Origin: Marinobacter sp. THAF197a | Lineage (GTDB): Bacteria > Pseudomonadota > Gammaproteobacteria > Pseudomonadales > Oleiphilaceae | Assembly: GCF_009363275.1 (NCBI RefSeq) | Contig: NZ_CP045324.1 | Location: 4,092,001-4,156,000, forward strand | Direction: 5' to 3' | DNA: 64,000 nucleotides | Shown here: one piece after another, positions 45,337 through 54,450 of the stretch | Position numbering within the stretch: position 1 is the stretch's first letter | How the letters are laid out: each line of letters opens with the position of its first letter | Translations under genes and position numbers: made by a program | Notes under the pieces: model-generated | What the model saw: the letters and a program-made list of their open reading frames with translations, nothing else | Database searches by the model: none | What the model was told of the DNA's origin: nothing

Positions 45337-46188
45337 ATGCTCAGTGTTGGCGTTGGCCCTGTCAGTTTTTCCATCGGGCACCTGTTGCTGGTCCTGGCTT
45401 TTATTGTTGCCCTGATTGTCGGGGGCATCACCGGCCGCAAACATGGAACACCCATCGCCGGCACTCTGGCGGATATCTTCGTGGTCGCCATGCTCAGTGC
45501 CCGCATCGGGTTCGTGATTCGCTATTACGAGCACTACCAGGGCGACTGGCTGGGCATGATTGATATCCGCGACGGTGGCTTTGATATGGTCACAGGCCTG
45601 GTCGCAGCCCTCGTGTTTGCCGGCTTCCTGATGTGGCGCCGGGCCAGCAGCCGCCGGGCGTTGGGCACGGCCATGGCGGCCGGCCTGCTGACCTGGGGCC
45701 TGACTGGCGGCGCCATTCAGCTGATCAACCAGCAACTCAAAGGCCTGCCCGAGGTGGCCCTGACCGACCTCAACGAGCAACCGGTCGATTTGAGCGCGAT
45801 CGCCAATGGCCAGCCTACCGTTGTAAACCTCTGGGCCACCTGGTGCCCGCCCTGTATCCGGGAAATGCCGGTGCTGGAAGAGGCCCAGAAGCGCTACCCC
45901 GGTATCAATTTCGTTTTCGCCAACCAGGGCGAGCACCCGGAAACCATCCAGCGATTCCTGTCTGAACAGAAGCTGAATTTACACCATGTGCTGAGCGACC
46001 GGCAGGGCCAGTTCGGCCGGGTGACCGGCAGCCACGGCCTGCCCACCACCCTGTTCTACAACGCTGAAGGCAACCTGGTGGACAGCCACATGGGCGAACT
46101 GTCCCGTGCCAGCCTGGCCCGATCGCTGGAGCGTTTCGATCCGCAATTCCTGGTGGCATATGACGAAGCGGTCGGATACGCAGAATAA
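45337..46188 (+). CDS. Membrane-anchored TlpA/ResA-like thiol-disulfide oxidoreductase
   Basis: This is a 283-aa protein. Residues 1-130 hold about four hydrophobic segments resembling prolipoprotein diacylglyceryl transferase membrane part (ARIGFVIRYYEHY). A C-terminal thioredoxin domain with WATWCPPCIREMPVL (CPPC at ~169-172) faces the periplasm. The pair of domains is known from a group of gammaproteobacterial TlpA-like proteins. It probably reduces cysteines in periplasmic proteins, e.g. in cytochrome c assembly. Confidence 0.82.
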   Translation: MLSVGVGPVSFSIGHLLLVLAFIVALIVGGITGRKHGTPIAGTLADIFVVAMLSARIGFVIRYYEHYQGDWLGMIDIRDGGFDMVTGLVAALVFAGFLMWRRASSRRALGTAMAAGLLTWGLTGGAIQLINQQLKGLPEVALTDLNEQPVDLSAIANGQPTVVNLWATWCPPCIREMPVLEEAQKRYPGINFVFANQGEHPETIQRFLSEQKLNLHHVLSDRQGQFGRVTGSHGLPTTLFYNAEGNLVDSHMGELSRASLARSLERFDPQFLVAYDEAVGYAE

Positions 46189-46210
46189 AGCCACGGATTG
46201 AGAAAACGGA

Positions 46211-47515
46211 TCAGGCCAGCCAGACCGTCAGGCCAGCGGCAATAGCACTGGCGGCGGACAACGCAATTAACGACAACGCCAGGCTCCACTGCAAAGACGC
46301 ATCCCGGGCGCGATAACCTGTCAGCCGTTCCATGATCAGGGCATTGGCCGCAAACGGGGTGCCGAACGCCGTGATCCCCCATCCGGTGACCATGGCAAAG
46401 CCCAACCCCAGCGCGGCGCCAAGTGGCCACGCAGGCCCCAGGATACCGCCAATCAAGGTACCGGTGAGGATTGGGTTGGCACCGGCCAGCCCGGCCAGAA
46501 AGAAACTCCAGGGCACCAGTGCCGCCAGTACCGGCCACGCCCAGCCCGGCAGGCCCATATCGCCGTCCACCTGCCCCAGCACCACCGCACTGATCACCGA
46601 ACCAATAAAAGCAGAACCACCCACAATAGCCAGTTCATTACTGACGTTGGCCATAGTCGGTGGTCGGGGCCTGTGGCCGCCAGCCAAGGACAGCGCCCAG
46701 CTGATGATGACCGCCGTCAGGCAGCTCAGGGTAACCGAACGGGCGTAACTGAATTCATAGACATGGCTGAACAGGAATACTCCGATACAGATACCCAGGA
46801 TAATCCCGCCAAACCGTAACCAGGCTGCAGCCCCGGCGGTGTCTGCGGCTACGCCCGTTTCAGGCTGCGGTTCCGGCTCGCGCCAGAGAAAACCCGCCAG
46901 AAGCACCAGCATGGCGAACGGCAGTGAAAGGCCAATGAGCTGAGCACCGCCAAGGGTGGGCAGAAGCGTCAATGTCAGTGCTACGGAGATGGATAACGGA
47001 GACCAGATTGGTGATACGCCAAAGCCTCGGAGCACCGCCCGGGTGCTGTTGCGGGTGGCCGCCGAATCGCCGGAACGGCGGATTCGCTCGGAGATCAGGC
47101 TACCAACTACCGCCACGGAGCCGAAGTTGAGTGGTACCGACACCAGCGCCGTGCCGAACGCCAGGCTCGCATACCGGGTACCCGGCTTGCCGCTGAACAG
47201 ACTGCTGGAGATTCGCTGCAGATCCCGGGAACCGGCCAATACCGACGACAACAACATCACCGACAGAATCAGCCCGGCCAAACGGGTCATGTTCCCGGCC
47301 GCCCCTTCCACCAATCCGGGGTCACGGCCAAAAGCAAAGGCCATCGCCAGCACCGCCACCGCAAAGACCGCACGAGGCACCCGGCGCATGTCCTGCCAGC
47401 CAAGACTGACCGCCAGGCTCACCGCCACCGCACCCAGAAATGCCATACCCGGCAGAGTCGCCAGAACAGCAGAGAGTAAAGCAACATAGGCTAACGCGGA
47501 GCGAAGTGGCAGCAC
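46211..47515 (-). CDS. Multi-pass membrane permease, unassigned
   Basis: The 434-aa hydrophobic protein has about 11-12 membrane segments, with an internal similarity between the halves (GSVAVVGSLISERIR and GGSAFIGSVISAVV), suggesting an ion-transporter-superfamily fold (arsenite/citrate/gluconate-type permeases). Family is not certain and the substrate is unknown. Convergent with the TlpA-like gene, 22 bases apart. Confidence 0.6.
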   Translation of the reverse strand: MLPLRSALAYVALLSAVLATLPGMAFLGAVAVSLAVSLGWQDMRRVPRAVFAVAVLAMAFAFGRDPGLVEGAAGNMTRLAGLILSVMLLSSVLAGSRDLQRISSSLFSGKPGTRYASLAFGTALVSVPLNFGSVAVVGSLISERIRRSGDSAATRNSTRAVLRGFGVSPIWSPLSISVALTLTLLPTLGGAQLIGLSLPFAMLVLLAGFLWREPEPQPETGVAADTAGAAAWLRFGGIILGICIGVFLFSHVYEFSYARSVTLSCLTAVIISWALSLAGGHRPRPPTMANVSNELAIVGGSAFIGSVISAVVLGQVDGDMGLPGWAWPVLAALVPWSFFLAGLAGANPILTGTLIGGILGPAWPLGAALGLGFAMVTGWGITAFGTPFAANALIMERLTGYRARDASLQWSLALSLIALSAASAIAAGLTVWLA

Positions 47516-47610
47516 GACCGTCTTCCCGAACAGATCAAAGGAACCTGAAAAGACGATCTATGTTAAGGAAGCTACCTTCACCGCGCTATCAGCAATTATG
47601 AGGATGGCCA

Positions 47611-47979
47611 TCAAGCCAGCCCATGCTCCCGGGCACTGGCCTCCAGGCGAGCCTGCTCCTGTTTCAAAAGTTCTCTGACCGCCGTTAACTCGGCAATCCG
47701 GGCATCCACCAGGGCCCCCTTGCGCGCCATTACCGCCGCGCCCTGCAGACAGTCGATCCGGTCTGAACGAACGGCATCCAGCAACTCGCGGATTTCACTC
47801 AACGAAAAGCCCAGTCTCTTGAGCTGCCGTACCATCGATACGCGTGCTACTGCCTGCTCCGGATAATCCCGATAATTGTTGCCGCTGCGGCCGACCTCGC
47901 GAATCAAACCCTGCTTTTCATAGTAGCGCAACGTATCGCGGCTCACGCCAGTGCGCCGTTCCAGTTCCGATATTCTCAT
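47611..47979 (-). CDS. MerR-family regulator
   Basis: The ~122-aa protein begins at ATG 47979 (GGGAGAG upstream) with RISELERRTGVSRDTLRYYEKQGLI, the winged-helix DNA-binding domain of MerR. The C-terminal coiled coil carries one cysteine (C~76, DRIDCLQGAAVM), not the metal-binding set of MerR or CueR. It is divergent from the epimerase gene at 48059 and has a good dyad operator between the two, so it likely regulates that gene. Confidence 0.85.
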   Translation of the reverse strand: MRISELERRTGVSRDTLRYYEKQGLIREVGRSGNNYRDYPEQAVARVSMVRQLKRLGFSLSEIRELLDAVRSDRIDCLQGAAVMARKGALVDARIAELTAVRELLKQEQARLEASAREHGLA

Positions 47980-48003
47980 GCCAAGCACTCTCCCTGTTGA
48001 CCC

Positions 48004-48017
48004 TGGAGCATACTCCA
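48004..48017. promoter_or_regulatory. MerR-type palindromic operator with stretched promoter
   Basis: The dyad TGGAGCATACTCCA is placed just after TTGACC (47998-48003, -35 candidate) and before TTTAGGCT (-10 region). A dyad between widely spaced -35 and -10 elements is the classical site for MerR regulators, controlling the + strand gene. Confidence 0.6.
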
Positions 48018-48058
48018 TACTTTAGGCTGCGTTCGGCTCAATGAACAAGGAACGCACC

Positions 48059-49129
48059 ATGACCATCCTGATCACCGGCGCCAACGGTTTTATTGGCAAA
48101 TACCTGTGCCTCACCCTGTTGCAGCAGGGGCATGAAGTCCAGGCACTGATCCGCTCCAAATCCAGCCTGAACCAGCTCACCGGCTTTCTTCAACAACAGG
48201 GCGCCACCATGGAGCGGTTTTCCGCACTGGAAGGCGACCTCGAAAAGCCTGATCTGGGGCTGGTCGCCTTGCCGGACCGGATCGAATGCCTTGTGCACCT
48301 GGCCGCCCGGTTCGCCTGGAACCTGCCCGAGCAGGAGGCCCGGCACACCAACGTTACCGGCAGCCTCCGGGTGGCGGAGCTGGCCCGTCAACTGCGCTGC
48401 CGATTGGTGTTTATCAGTGGCTTCATGCTGGCAAACACCGGGCATCTGTCACGGCTTGGAATCAATCGGAGCCATCCGGAGCAGACTGACTGGAGCCGGG
48501 TGTACCGGCGGGCCGGTGGTTATGAGGCCAGCAAACTGGAATCCGCCTTCCGGTTGCGGGAATTCGTCGCAAGACAGGGCATGGATGCGGTCGAGGTACA
48601 GCCGGCGACCGTTGCCGGCCACTGTTCAACCGGGGAACTCGACCCGGCCCAACCGCTATATGGTTTACTGGAAAACCTCTACCACGGACGACTGGCCATG
48701 ATCCCGGGGTCGCCCGAGCACTGGTTGCCTTTGATTCCGGTGGACAGCCTGGCCCAAGTGATTGCGGCAGCCTGCGTGGCCAATCATGTGCCCGACACGC
48801 TGTTGGCGCTGGACCAGAACACGCCAAACCTGGCAGCGCTTTTACAGGCAGCGGCGCACTCTCTGGGCAAGCCGGGGCCCCGCAGGCATCTTCCGATCGG
48901 CGTGATGAAAGCGTTGCTGACCATTCCGGGCCTGCCCGGCCTGCTGAAGGTTGCCCCGGAATCGCTGGCCTTTATTCAGACCTGCCGATTCGATACAACC
49001 GTGACAGAGCGATTTCTGGCACAACAGCAGGTGACTCTGCCCCCGTTCCGGCAATATCTCGAATCAAGCTGCCGTCACTACCTGAAGAGTGAGGTTGGCT
49101 CCGGGAAGCTGACAACCCACGGAGCCTGA
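48059..49129 (+). CDS. NAD-dependent epimerase/dehydratase (extended SDR)
   Basis: The ~356-aa protein starts at ATG 48059 (AAGGAA upstream). It has the Rossmann motif GANGFIGKYL (8-17), VHLAARFAW and a YEAS-K catalytic pair (GGYEASKLESAF). The family converts nucleotide sugars or hydroxy/keto groups with NAD(P). Substrate not predictable. Under probable control of the MerR protein; it converges with the second BVMO gene, 1 base apart, a pairing that could act on the same alcohol/ketone chain (inference). Confidence 0.82.
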   Translation: MTILITGANGFIGKYLCLTLLQQGHEVQALIRSKSSLNQLTGFLQQQGATMERFSALEGDLEKPDLGLVALPDRIECLVHLAARFAWNLPEQEARHTNVTGSLRVAELARQLRCRLVFISGFMLANTGHLSRLGINRSHPEQTDWSRVYRRAGGYEASKLESAFRLREFVARQGMDAVEVQPATVAGHCSTGELDPAQPLYGLLENLYHGRLAMIPGSPEHWLPLIPVDSLAQVIAAACVANHVPDTLLALDQNTPNLAALLQAAAHSLGKPGPRRHLPIGVMKALLTIPGLPGLLKVAPESLAFIQTCRFDTTVTERFLAQQQVTLPPFRQYLESSCRHYLKSEVGSGKLTTHGA

Positions 49130-49130
49130 C

Positions 49131-50657
49131 TCAGGCCCCGAACAACGCCGAGCGCAGCGGTTTCAGGAAGCCCGCCTTCTCCGGGCTGGCCTGCTGGCTG
49201 CGCCGGCCATCAAACTCCAGGTAGCCGTCTTCGATGGGTTCGAAGCGCAGGATTTTCACATCCTGCAGGTAATTCTGGGACGCCTTCCAGGGCCCGTGAG
49301 TGCCCTGGCGCGGCAACCGGTCTTCGGCACGCTTGATGTAACCGGCATCCAGCGAGCCCAGAATGGTGTCGTTGCCCAGGCTGTTTTCCGTGTCTCGCGG
49401 CACCACCACCTGATAACCCTTGCGGTCCATATGGTTGATCAAACGGCACAGGTATTCACTGGCAATATCGGCCTTGAGGGTCCAGGAGATGTTGGTGTAC
49501 CCGAAGATCATGGCGGAATTGGGCATGCCTTCCACCATCACGTTCTTGTAGATCACCTTTTCCTTCAATACCACGCCCTGGCCATCCACCGTGGGCTGGA
49601 TGCCGCCCAGCATCTGAATATCCAGGCCGGTGGCCGGAATGATGATATCCGCTTCCAGCTCCTCGCCGGATTTCAGGCGAATGCCCGTGTCGGTGAAGCG
49701 TTCAATATGGTCGGTTTTGATCGAGGCAGTACCCGCCTTGATGGCATCAAACAGGTCGCCGTCTTTCACCACGCACAGGCGCTGATCCCAGGGGTTGTAG
49801 TCAGGGGTAAAGTGGCGCATATCCGCCTTGCCCTTCAACTGGCGCTTGATCACCGACAGGAACAACCGGCGCATGGCCTTCGGGCTCTTGCGGGAACGCT
49901 CGTAGAGCAGGCGCGAAATCGAGATATTTCGGGCCCGGGTCAGCCGATAGGCGGCTTTCTCCGGCAGTACCTTCTGCAGCGCCAGGGTGACCTTATCAGT
50001 CGACGGCAACGGCATCAGATAGGTGGGCGAACGCTGCAGCATGGTGACATGGGCGGCTTTTTCCGCCATGGTAGGCACCAGGGTAATCGCAGTCGCACCA
50101 CTGCCAATCACCACCACTTTCTTTCCGGTGTAATCCAGGTTCTCCGGCCAGTGCTGCGGGTGCACCACCTGGCCTTTGAAGTCTTTCTCGCCGGGGAAAT
50201 CAGGCTTGTAGCCCTGATCGTAGTTGTAGTAACCAGTGCAGCCCACCAGGAAGCTGGCCGTGTAGGTCTCCGCTTCGCCGGTTTTTTCGTTCTCCGCCGT
50301 CAGCTTCCAGCATTTTTCCTCACTGGACCAGTCCGCTGTCTTTACCGCCACACCGTAGCGGATGTTCCTTTCCACATCGTTTTCCCGGGCGGTGTCGGCC
50401 ACGTACTGCTTGATAGAAGCACCATCGGCCAGCACCTTGCCACCGGTCCAGGGCCGGAAGTTGTAGCCAAAGGTGAACATGTCGGAATCGGAGCGAATGC
50501 CGGGGTAACGGAACAGATCCCAGGTACCGCCCAGAGACTGTCTGCGCTCCAGAATGGCGAAGCGCTTGCCGGGACATTCCCGTTTCAGATGGCAGGCCAT
50601 GCCAATGCCGGAAACCCCGGCGCCAATGATCAGGACGTCATAGTGTTGCTTACCCAT
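49131..50657 (-). CDS. Flavin-containing monooxygenase, EthA/BVMO-like
   Basis: The 508-aa protein has an FAD motif GAGVSGIGMACHL, GGTWDLFRYPGIRSDSD and the Baeyer-Villiger fingerprint FKGQVVHPQHWP (~161-172), plus the NADPH site VIGSGATAITLVP. It resembles EthA-type enzymes that oxidise ketones or thioamides. The last residues are partly unlike the family. It ends beside the epimerase gene. Substrate is unknown. Confidence 0.87.
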   Translation of the reverse strand: MGKQHYDVLIIGAGVSGIGMACHLKRECPGKRFAILERRQSLGGTWDLFRYPGIRSDSDMFTFGYNFRPWTGGKVLADGASIKQYVADTARENDVERNIRYGVAVKTADWSSEEKCWKLTAENEKTGEAETYTASFLVGCTGYYNYDQGYKPDFPGEKDFKGQVVHPQHWPENLDYTGKKVVVIGSGATAITLVPTMAEKAAHVTMLQRSPTYLMPLPSTDKVTLALQKVLPEKAAYRLTRARNISISRLLYERSRKSPKAMRRLFLSVIKRQLKGKADMRHFTPDYNPWDQRLCVVKDGDLFDAIKAGTASIKTDHIERFTDTGIRLKSGEELEADIIIPATGLDIQMLGGIQPTVDGQGVVLKEKVIYKNVMVEGMPNSAMIFGYTNISWTLKADIASEYLCRLINHMDRKGYQVVVPRDTENSLGNDTILGSLDAGYIKRAEDRLPRQGTHGPWKASQNYLQDVKILRFEPIEDGYLEFDGRRSQQASPEKAGFLKPLRSALFGA

Positions 50658-50892
50658 AACCTGCTCCCTCGGATTCGGATCCGTTTATTGTTGGTCACGT
50701 CAGTCCGATCACGATAGCCCAGCGTAGTGCACCCGGAAATTGGCCATCAAGGTCCGAAATCATGGTTGTTTGAGTCAGTCGCTGTTCGGGCATCCTCCCC
50801 CAGCTTGAACTTCAGGGTTGAGGGGCCGGAATGAGGCATGCCAGGAATCAGCCGCTTAAACTGGGTCGAATTCATCCACCGGGGCCCCCCAC

Positions 50893-51762
50893 ATGCCATC
50901 ATCCATAATGATCCTTGGCGGAACGTCGCTCGATACCATCATCCACCTGAACCAACTTCCCGCACCGGTACCCCAGACCATCTGGCCTCAACGGGCATAT
51001 CGAAGTGTGGGCAGCACCGGCGCCGGCAAAAGCCTGAATCTGGCCGCCCTGGGGCATCGGATAATCCTGCACACGTTGCTGGGCCGGGATGGAGAAGCAG
51101 AGACGATCCGCCAGCAATTGGCAAAGCCCGGAATACGCTTGCTTGTGGAGACCACCGACACCTCAACGGAACAACACGTCAACCTGATGACCGCCGCCGG
51201 CGAGCGCATCTCACTGTTCGTGCAGCCACCCGCCGAGCCAGAAACCGTAGACTGGCAGCCGGTGCAGAAGCGGCTGCCCGAAACCGACCTGGTAGTGGCC
51301 AACATCCTTGCTTACGTCAAACCCGCTCTGGGCTGGCTGCGCGAATCCGGCCGGCCGGTTTGGACAGACCTTCACGACTACGATGATTCGGACTCATACC
51401 ATCAACCGTTCATTGACGCCGCGGACGTCATCTTCCTGGCCAGTGACAAGCTCCCGGATTACCGGCGCACCATGGAGCAGCTGATTCGAGGTGGTAAATC
51501 GTTTGTGGTTTGCACCCACGGTTCCGCCGGAGCCACCCTTCTTAGCAGCGACGGAAGATGGCTGGAGCAGGCGGCTATCAGGGTGCCTGACGTGATTGAT
51601 ACCAACGGTGCCGGCGATGCCTTTTTCAGCGGCTTTCTACACCGTTACCTGCAGGGCGGAAACCTGAAGACGTGCCTTCGTGCCGGGGCCATGGCCGGAG
51701 CCTTGTGCGTAACCAGCCAGGACCTTGTGAGCAACAGACTGACCCCGGAAGCACTGGCCTGA
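50893..51762 (+). CDS. PfkB-family carbohydrate kinase
   Basis: The 289-aa protein has the PfkB N-terminal motif GSTGAGKSLNLAALG (about 36-50) and the C-terminal signature DTNGAGDAFFSGF with the catalytic Asp (~236). It transfers phosphate from ATP to a sugar or nucleoside; the substrate is unclear. The ATG at 50893 was chosen; no strong ribosome binding site seen. Converges with the YgjV-like gene. Confidence 0.85.
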   Translation: MPSSIMILGGTSLDTIIHLNQLPAPVPQTIWPQRAYRSVGSTGAGKSLNLAALGHRIILHTLLGRDGEAETIRQQLAKPGIRLLVETTDTSTEQHVNLMTAAGERISLFVQPPAEPETVDWQPVQKRLPETDLVVANILAYVKPALGWLRESGRPVWTDLHDYDDSDSYHQPFIDAADVIFLASDKLPDYRRTMEQLIRGGKSFVVCTHGSAGATLLSSDGRWLEQAAIRVPDVIDTNGAGDAFFSGFLHRYLQGGNLKTCLRAGAMAGALCVTSQDLVSNRLTPEALA

Positions 51763-51774
51763 GCCACGCTGCGC

Positions 51775-52323
51775 TCAATCTCCAGGCCTGAAATCCGGAT
51801 ACTTCTTCTGCAACTGGTACAGCCGGATGATCGTAATGATGTTGGTGACCAGCACCATGCCCTCAGCCAAGGTGCCTCCAACAGAACCAATCACAATGTT
51901 ATTCAGCATCCAGCAGAACGCCGCCAGCCCCAGCACAATGCGCAGTGGAATGCCCCTGAGCAGGAACATGCCGATGGTGCCCAGTACGGCCGCCGCCAGC
52001 GGGAATACATCGGTCGCAGTTCGCCAGGTCGCCCAGGCCACCAGGGCATTAACCGTCAACATCGCCGCCAAGATCGCCCAGTTGCCCTGATACTTCCTGG
52101 CCAGGGCGATGCGCACAATCACCAGCACCGTCAACGCGGCAGCGGTCCAGCTTTCAAAGAAGGCAAACATCAGGGCGAAGGCGACGTTGGCGGAGATCAG
52201 TAGCACCATCAGCCGGTCGTCGTTCTTGTTGGCGAAGCCGGCAATGCAGAAGGCCAGAGCGACCAGACCAAACAACTGGCCGAGGCTATCGGTAAGGCTG
52301 AGTGAGGTCATAAATTCCGGCAT
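51775..52323 (-). CDS. YgjV-family inner-membrane protein
   Basis: The ~182-aa protein, read from ATG 52323, has six hydrophobic segments and the family's NKNDDRLMVLLISANVAFAL segment and a C-terminal IITIIRLYQLQKK. The role is unknown. A second in-frame ATG 12 bases further down is also possible as start. It lies just downstream of the periplasmic binding protein in the same direction. Confidence 0.7.
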   Translation of the reverse strand: MPEFMTSLSLTDSLGQLFGLVALAFCIAGFANKNDDRLMVLLISANVAFALMFAFFESWTAAALTVLVIVRIALARKYQGNWAILAAMLTVNALVAWATWRTATDVFPLAAAVLGTIGMFLLRGIPLRIVLGLAAFCWMLNNIVIGSVGGTLAEGMVLVTNIITIIRLYQLQKKYPDFRPGD

Positions 52324-52360
52324 AGGAATTCCGTGTAGCCCAGAACAAGGAGGGCGGGCC

Positions 52361-53515
52361 CTATTGGCGAACCAGCTGGTTACCGCCACCCAGCTGGATA
52401 AGCCCGGACGAAAACTGATCCATTAATTGCTCAGCGCTGAAGTCCTGTTCTCTCAGCTGCGGATTGAGCGCCCGGCTGAATTGCCTGAAATCGAGGGCCT
52501 TCCAGTTTTCCGGCGCCAGCATTCGTTCGACCAAATGCACATTGTCGGCTGTCGCTGGCTCAAACTGGTAGCGCAAGGCCGCAGATCGCCGGCCCTCAGC
52601 AAAGTCGTAACCATGGTGGTAATCGTGAACTAGCAACAGCGCGAGGCCTCCGCCCATAAAATGGCGACCAAGGCTCACCATCAGATCACCCCGGTGAATG
52701 GCTGCCAACGCCCTGGGCTCCCAATCCACACCGCCAACAATCACATCCTCGCCGGGCGTCCGGCCAGCGTTTCTGGCGGCTTCAATGGCGCCAAGCGCCA
52801 TTCCATCACTGGCATTCCAGATCGCGGTGGTTTGCGGATAGCGCCGGAACAACACCGACATTTTTTCGCTGGCCTGCTGCTCACTCCACTCAGCGAGCAC
52901 CAACTGCAAGAGCTGGCCATTACCGATACTGGTGGCGTTTAGCAAACCCTCGTTTCGATCCCTGGCAGCGGAAGAATCCTGCGTTCCGGTCAACGCCACC
53001 ATCGGCACCGGCTCCCCGGCCTCAACCAAACCACGCTCCACCGCCCGGCGCTCCAGCAGCCTGGCCAAGGTTCGGCCAGCCTCCACGTTGTCAGGCACCA
53101 CATGGCCAATCCAGCTATCCAGCGTCTCCCTGGGCATTCCCACTGCGGCCCGTGTAGCCTCGGGCACATCCGTGTTGAAAGAGAACACTTTCACACCCTG
53201 CCCATGGGCCTGCTCCAGTATCTGAGTGGTCACCAGTTCTTTGCACATGATGATCAGATAATCGGGCTTTTCCTCAGCGGTGACGATTTGCTGAGCCATG
53301 CGTAAGTAACTGAAGCGGTTCCGGTCGGTATCGAACTGGACCTCAAGGTCAACGTCCAGATCAACCGCCACCTGCTCCATAAACCCCGCCACCATCTGCC
53401 AGAAACGGGAATCGTCTGGTGACAGGAACGCCACACTTGGTCGTGTGCCGGCATCGGCAACCCGCATAAAAGAGCAAACAATGAGACTGATCAGCAGGAC
53501 TGCGCGTAATGCCAT
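52361..53515 (-). CDS. Periplasmic substrate-binding protein (type 1, sugar/AI-2-like)
   Basis: The ~384-aa product starts at ATG 53515 with signal peptide ALRAVLLISLIVCSFMRVAD and a type-1 periplasmic-binding fold (VAFLSPDDSRFWQMVAGFME; GGVDWEPRALAAI). It lacks ABC permease or ATPase neighbours, so it may serve a sensor kinase or diguanylate cyclase encoded elsewhere. Fold is confident, ligand unknown. Confidence 0.72.
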   Translation of the reverse strand: MALRAVLLISLIVCSFMRVADAGTRPSVAFLSPDDSRFWQMVAGFMEQVAVDLDVDLEVQFDTDRNRFSYLRMAQQIVTAEEKPDYLIIMCKELVTTQILEQAHGQGVKVFSFNTDVPEATRAAVGMPRETLDSWIGHVVPDNVEAGRTLARLLERRAVERGLVEAGEPVPMVALTGTQDSSAARDRNEGLLNATSIGNGQLLQLVLAEWSEQQASEKMSVLFRRYPQTTAIWNASDGMALGAIEAARNAGRTPGEDVIVGGVDWEPRALAAIHRGDLMVSLGRHFMGGGLALLLVHDYHHGYDFAEGRRSAALRYQFEPATADNVHLVERMLAPENWKALDFRQFSRALNPQLREQDFSAEQLMDQFSSGLIQLGGGNQLVRQ

Positions 53516-53704
53516 GTAATTCCCTAACCATTGGCGTTTCTGGTCGTTCAGTATAACGAACATTCCAACATACGAGCCCCGGAGAACACCAACTCGATCA
53601 CAACCGGTACTGATGGTCAGCCGAATTGGCGGATAAAGTCATTGCCCATAGCTTGCTAACCGAGCGATCATCGGTCAATCATGCGCCAATGCCGGAAGAT
53701 CACC

Positions 53705-54376
53705 ATGGAAAACTACCTCAAGCCCACCGCATTCTTCGATTATGACAAGCCGGAAGTCAAAGCCTGGATTGACCAGCAACTTGAGGGTGTGCCCAATGAA
53801 CCGGTAGAGCAGGTCAAGGCGTTGTACCTGGCGGTCCGTGACAGCGTCCAGTACAACCCCTATGTGTTCCAGACCGACCCAAACACCCTGTCTGCCAGCT
53901 ACGCGCTGAAATCCCGCGAGAGCTACTGTATTCCCAAGGCGGTACTGCTTGGCGCCGCCGCACGCTATATAGGCATTCCCAGCCGGCTGGGCCTGGCCGA
54001 CGTGCGCAATCACCTGTCCAGCCCCAAGCTGATCGAGTGGCTGCGCTCCGATATTTTCCGCATGCACGGTTTTATCGAGCTGTACCTGAACGGCCAATGG
54101 GTTAAAGCCACCCCCGCCTTTAACAAGCAGCTTTGCGCACTGATGAAGGTGGAGCCGCTGGAGTTTGATGGCGTGAACGATTCCGTGTTCCAGGAGTTCA
54201 CCGAAGACGGCGAAGCCCATATGGAATACATCAACGACCACGGCGTGTTTGACGATGTGCCTTTCGACTTTATCGTTGACGGGGTGCGTTCCGCGTACGG
54301 CCATCTGTTTGAGGCCGACGGAAAACCCGCCCGCGTTGATGGCAGCCTGGAGCAGGACGTCACCAGCAACCCATAA
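53705..54376 (+). CDS. Transglutaminase-like cysteine protease-fold protein
   Basis: The ~223-aa protein starts at ATG 53705 (CCGGAAGA upstream) and has the transglutaminase core: catalytic Cys in ESYCIPKAVLLGAAARYIG, then His in RMHGFIELYLNGQW and a KATPAFN strand. Bacterial members of this family act as proteases or amide-forming enzymes. Cytoplasmic, no signal peptide. Its stop lies inside the terminator of the convergent ahpF gene. Confidence 0.8.
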   Translation: MENYLKPTAFFDYDKPEVKAWIDQQLEGVPNEPVEQVKALYLAVRDSVQYNPYVFQTDPNTLSASYALKSRESYCIPKAVLLGAAARYIGIPSRLGLADVRNHLSSPKLIEWLRSDIFRMHGFIELYLNGQWVKATPAFNKQLCALMKVEPLEFDGVNDSVFQEFTEDGEAHMEYINDHGVFDDVPFDFIVDGVRSAYGHLFEADGKPARVDGSLEQDVTSNP

Positions 54377-54410
54377 AAAAACCGGCCACCCACTTCCCGT
54401 GGGCGCCGGT
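54375..54410 (-). terminator. Rho-independent terminator after ahpF
   Basis: On the minus strand the stem ACCGGCGCCCAC...GTGGGTGGCCGGT is followed by TTTTTTT, 40 bases after the ahpF stop and directly at the stop of the convergent transglutaminase-like gene. Confidence 0.9.
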
Positions 54411-54450
54411 TACAGGGGTCAGCCTGAATGGTCAGGCTTGGGTGAACAAC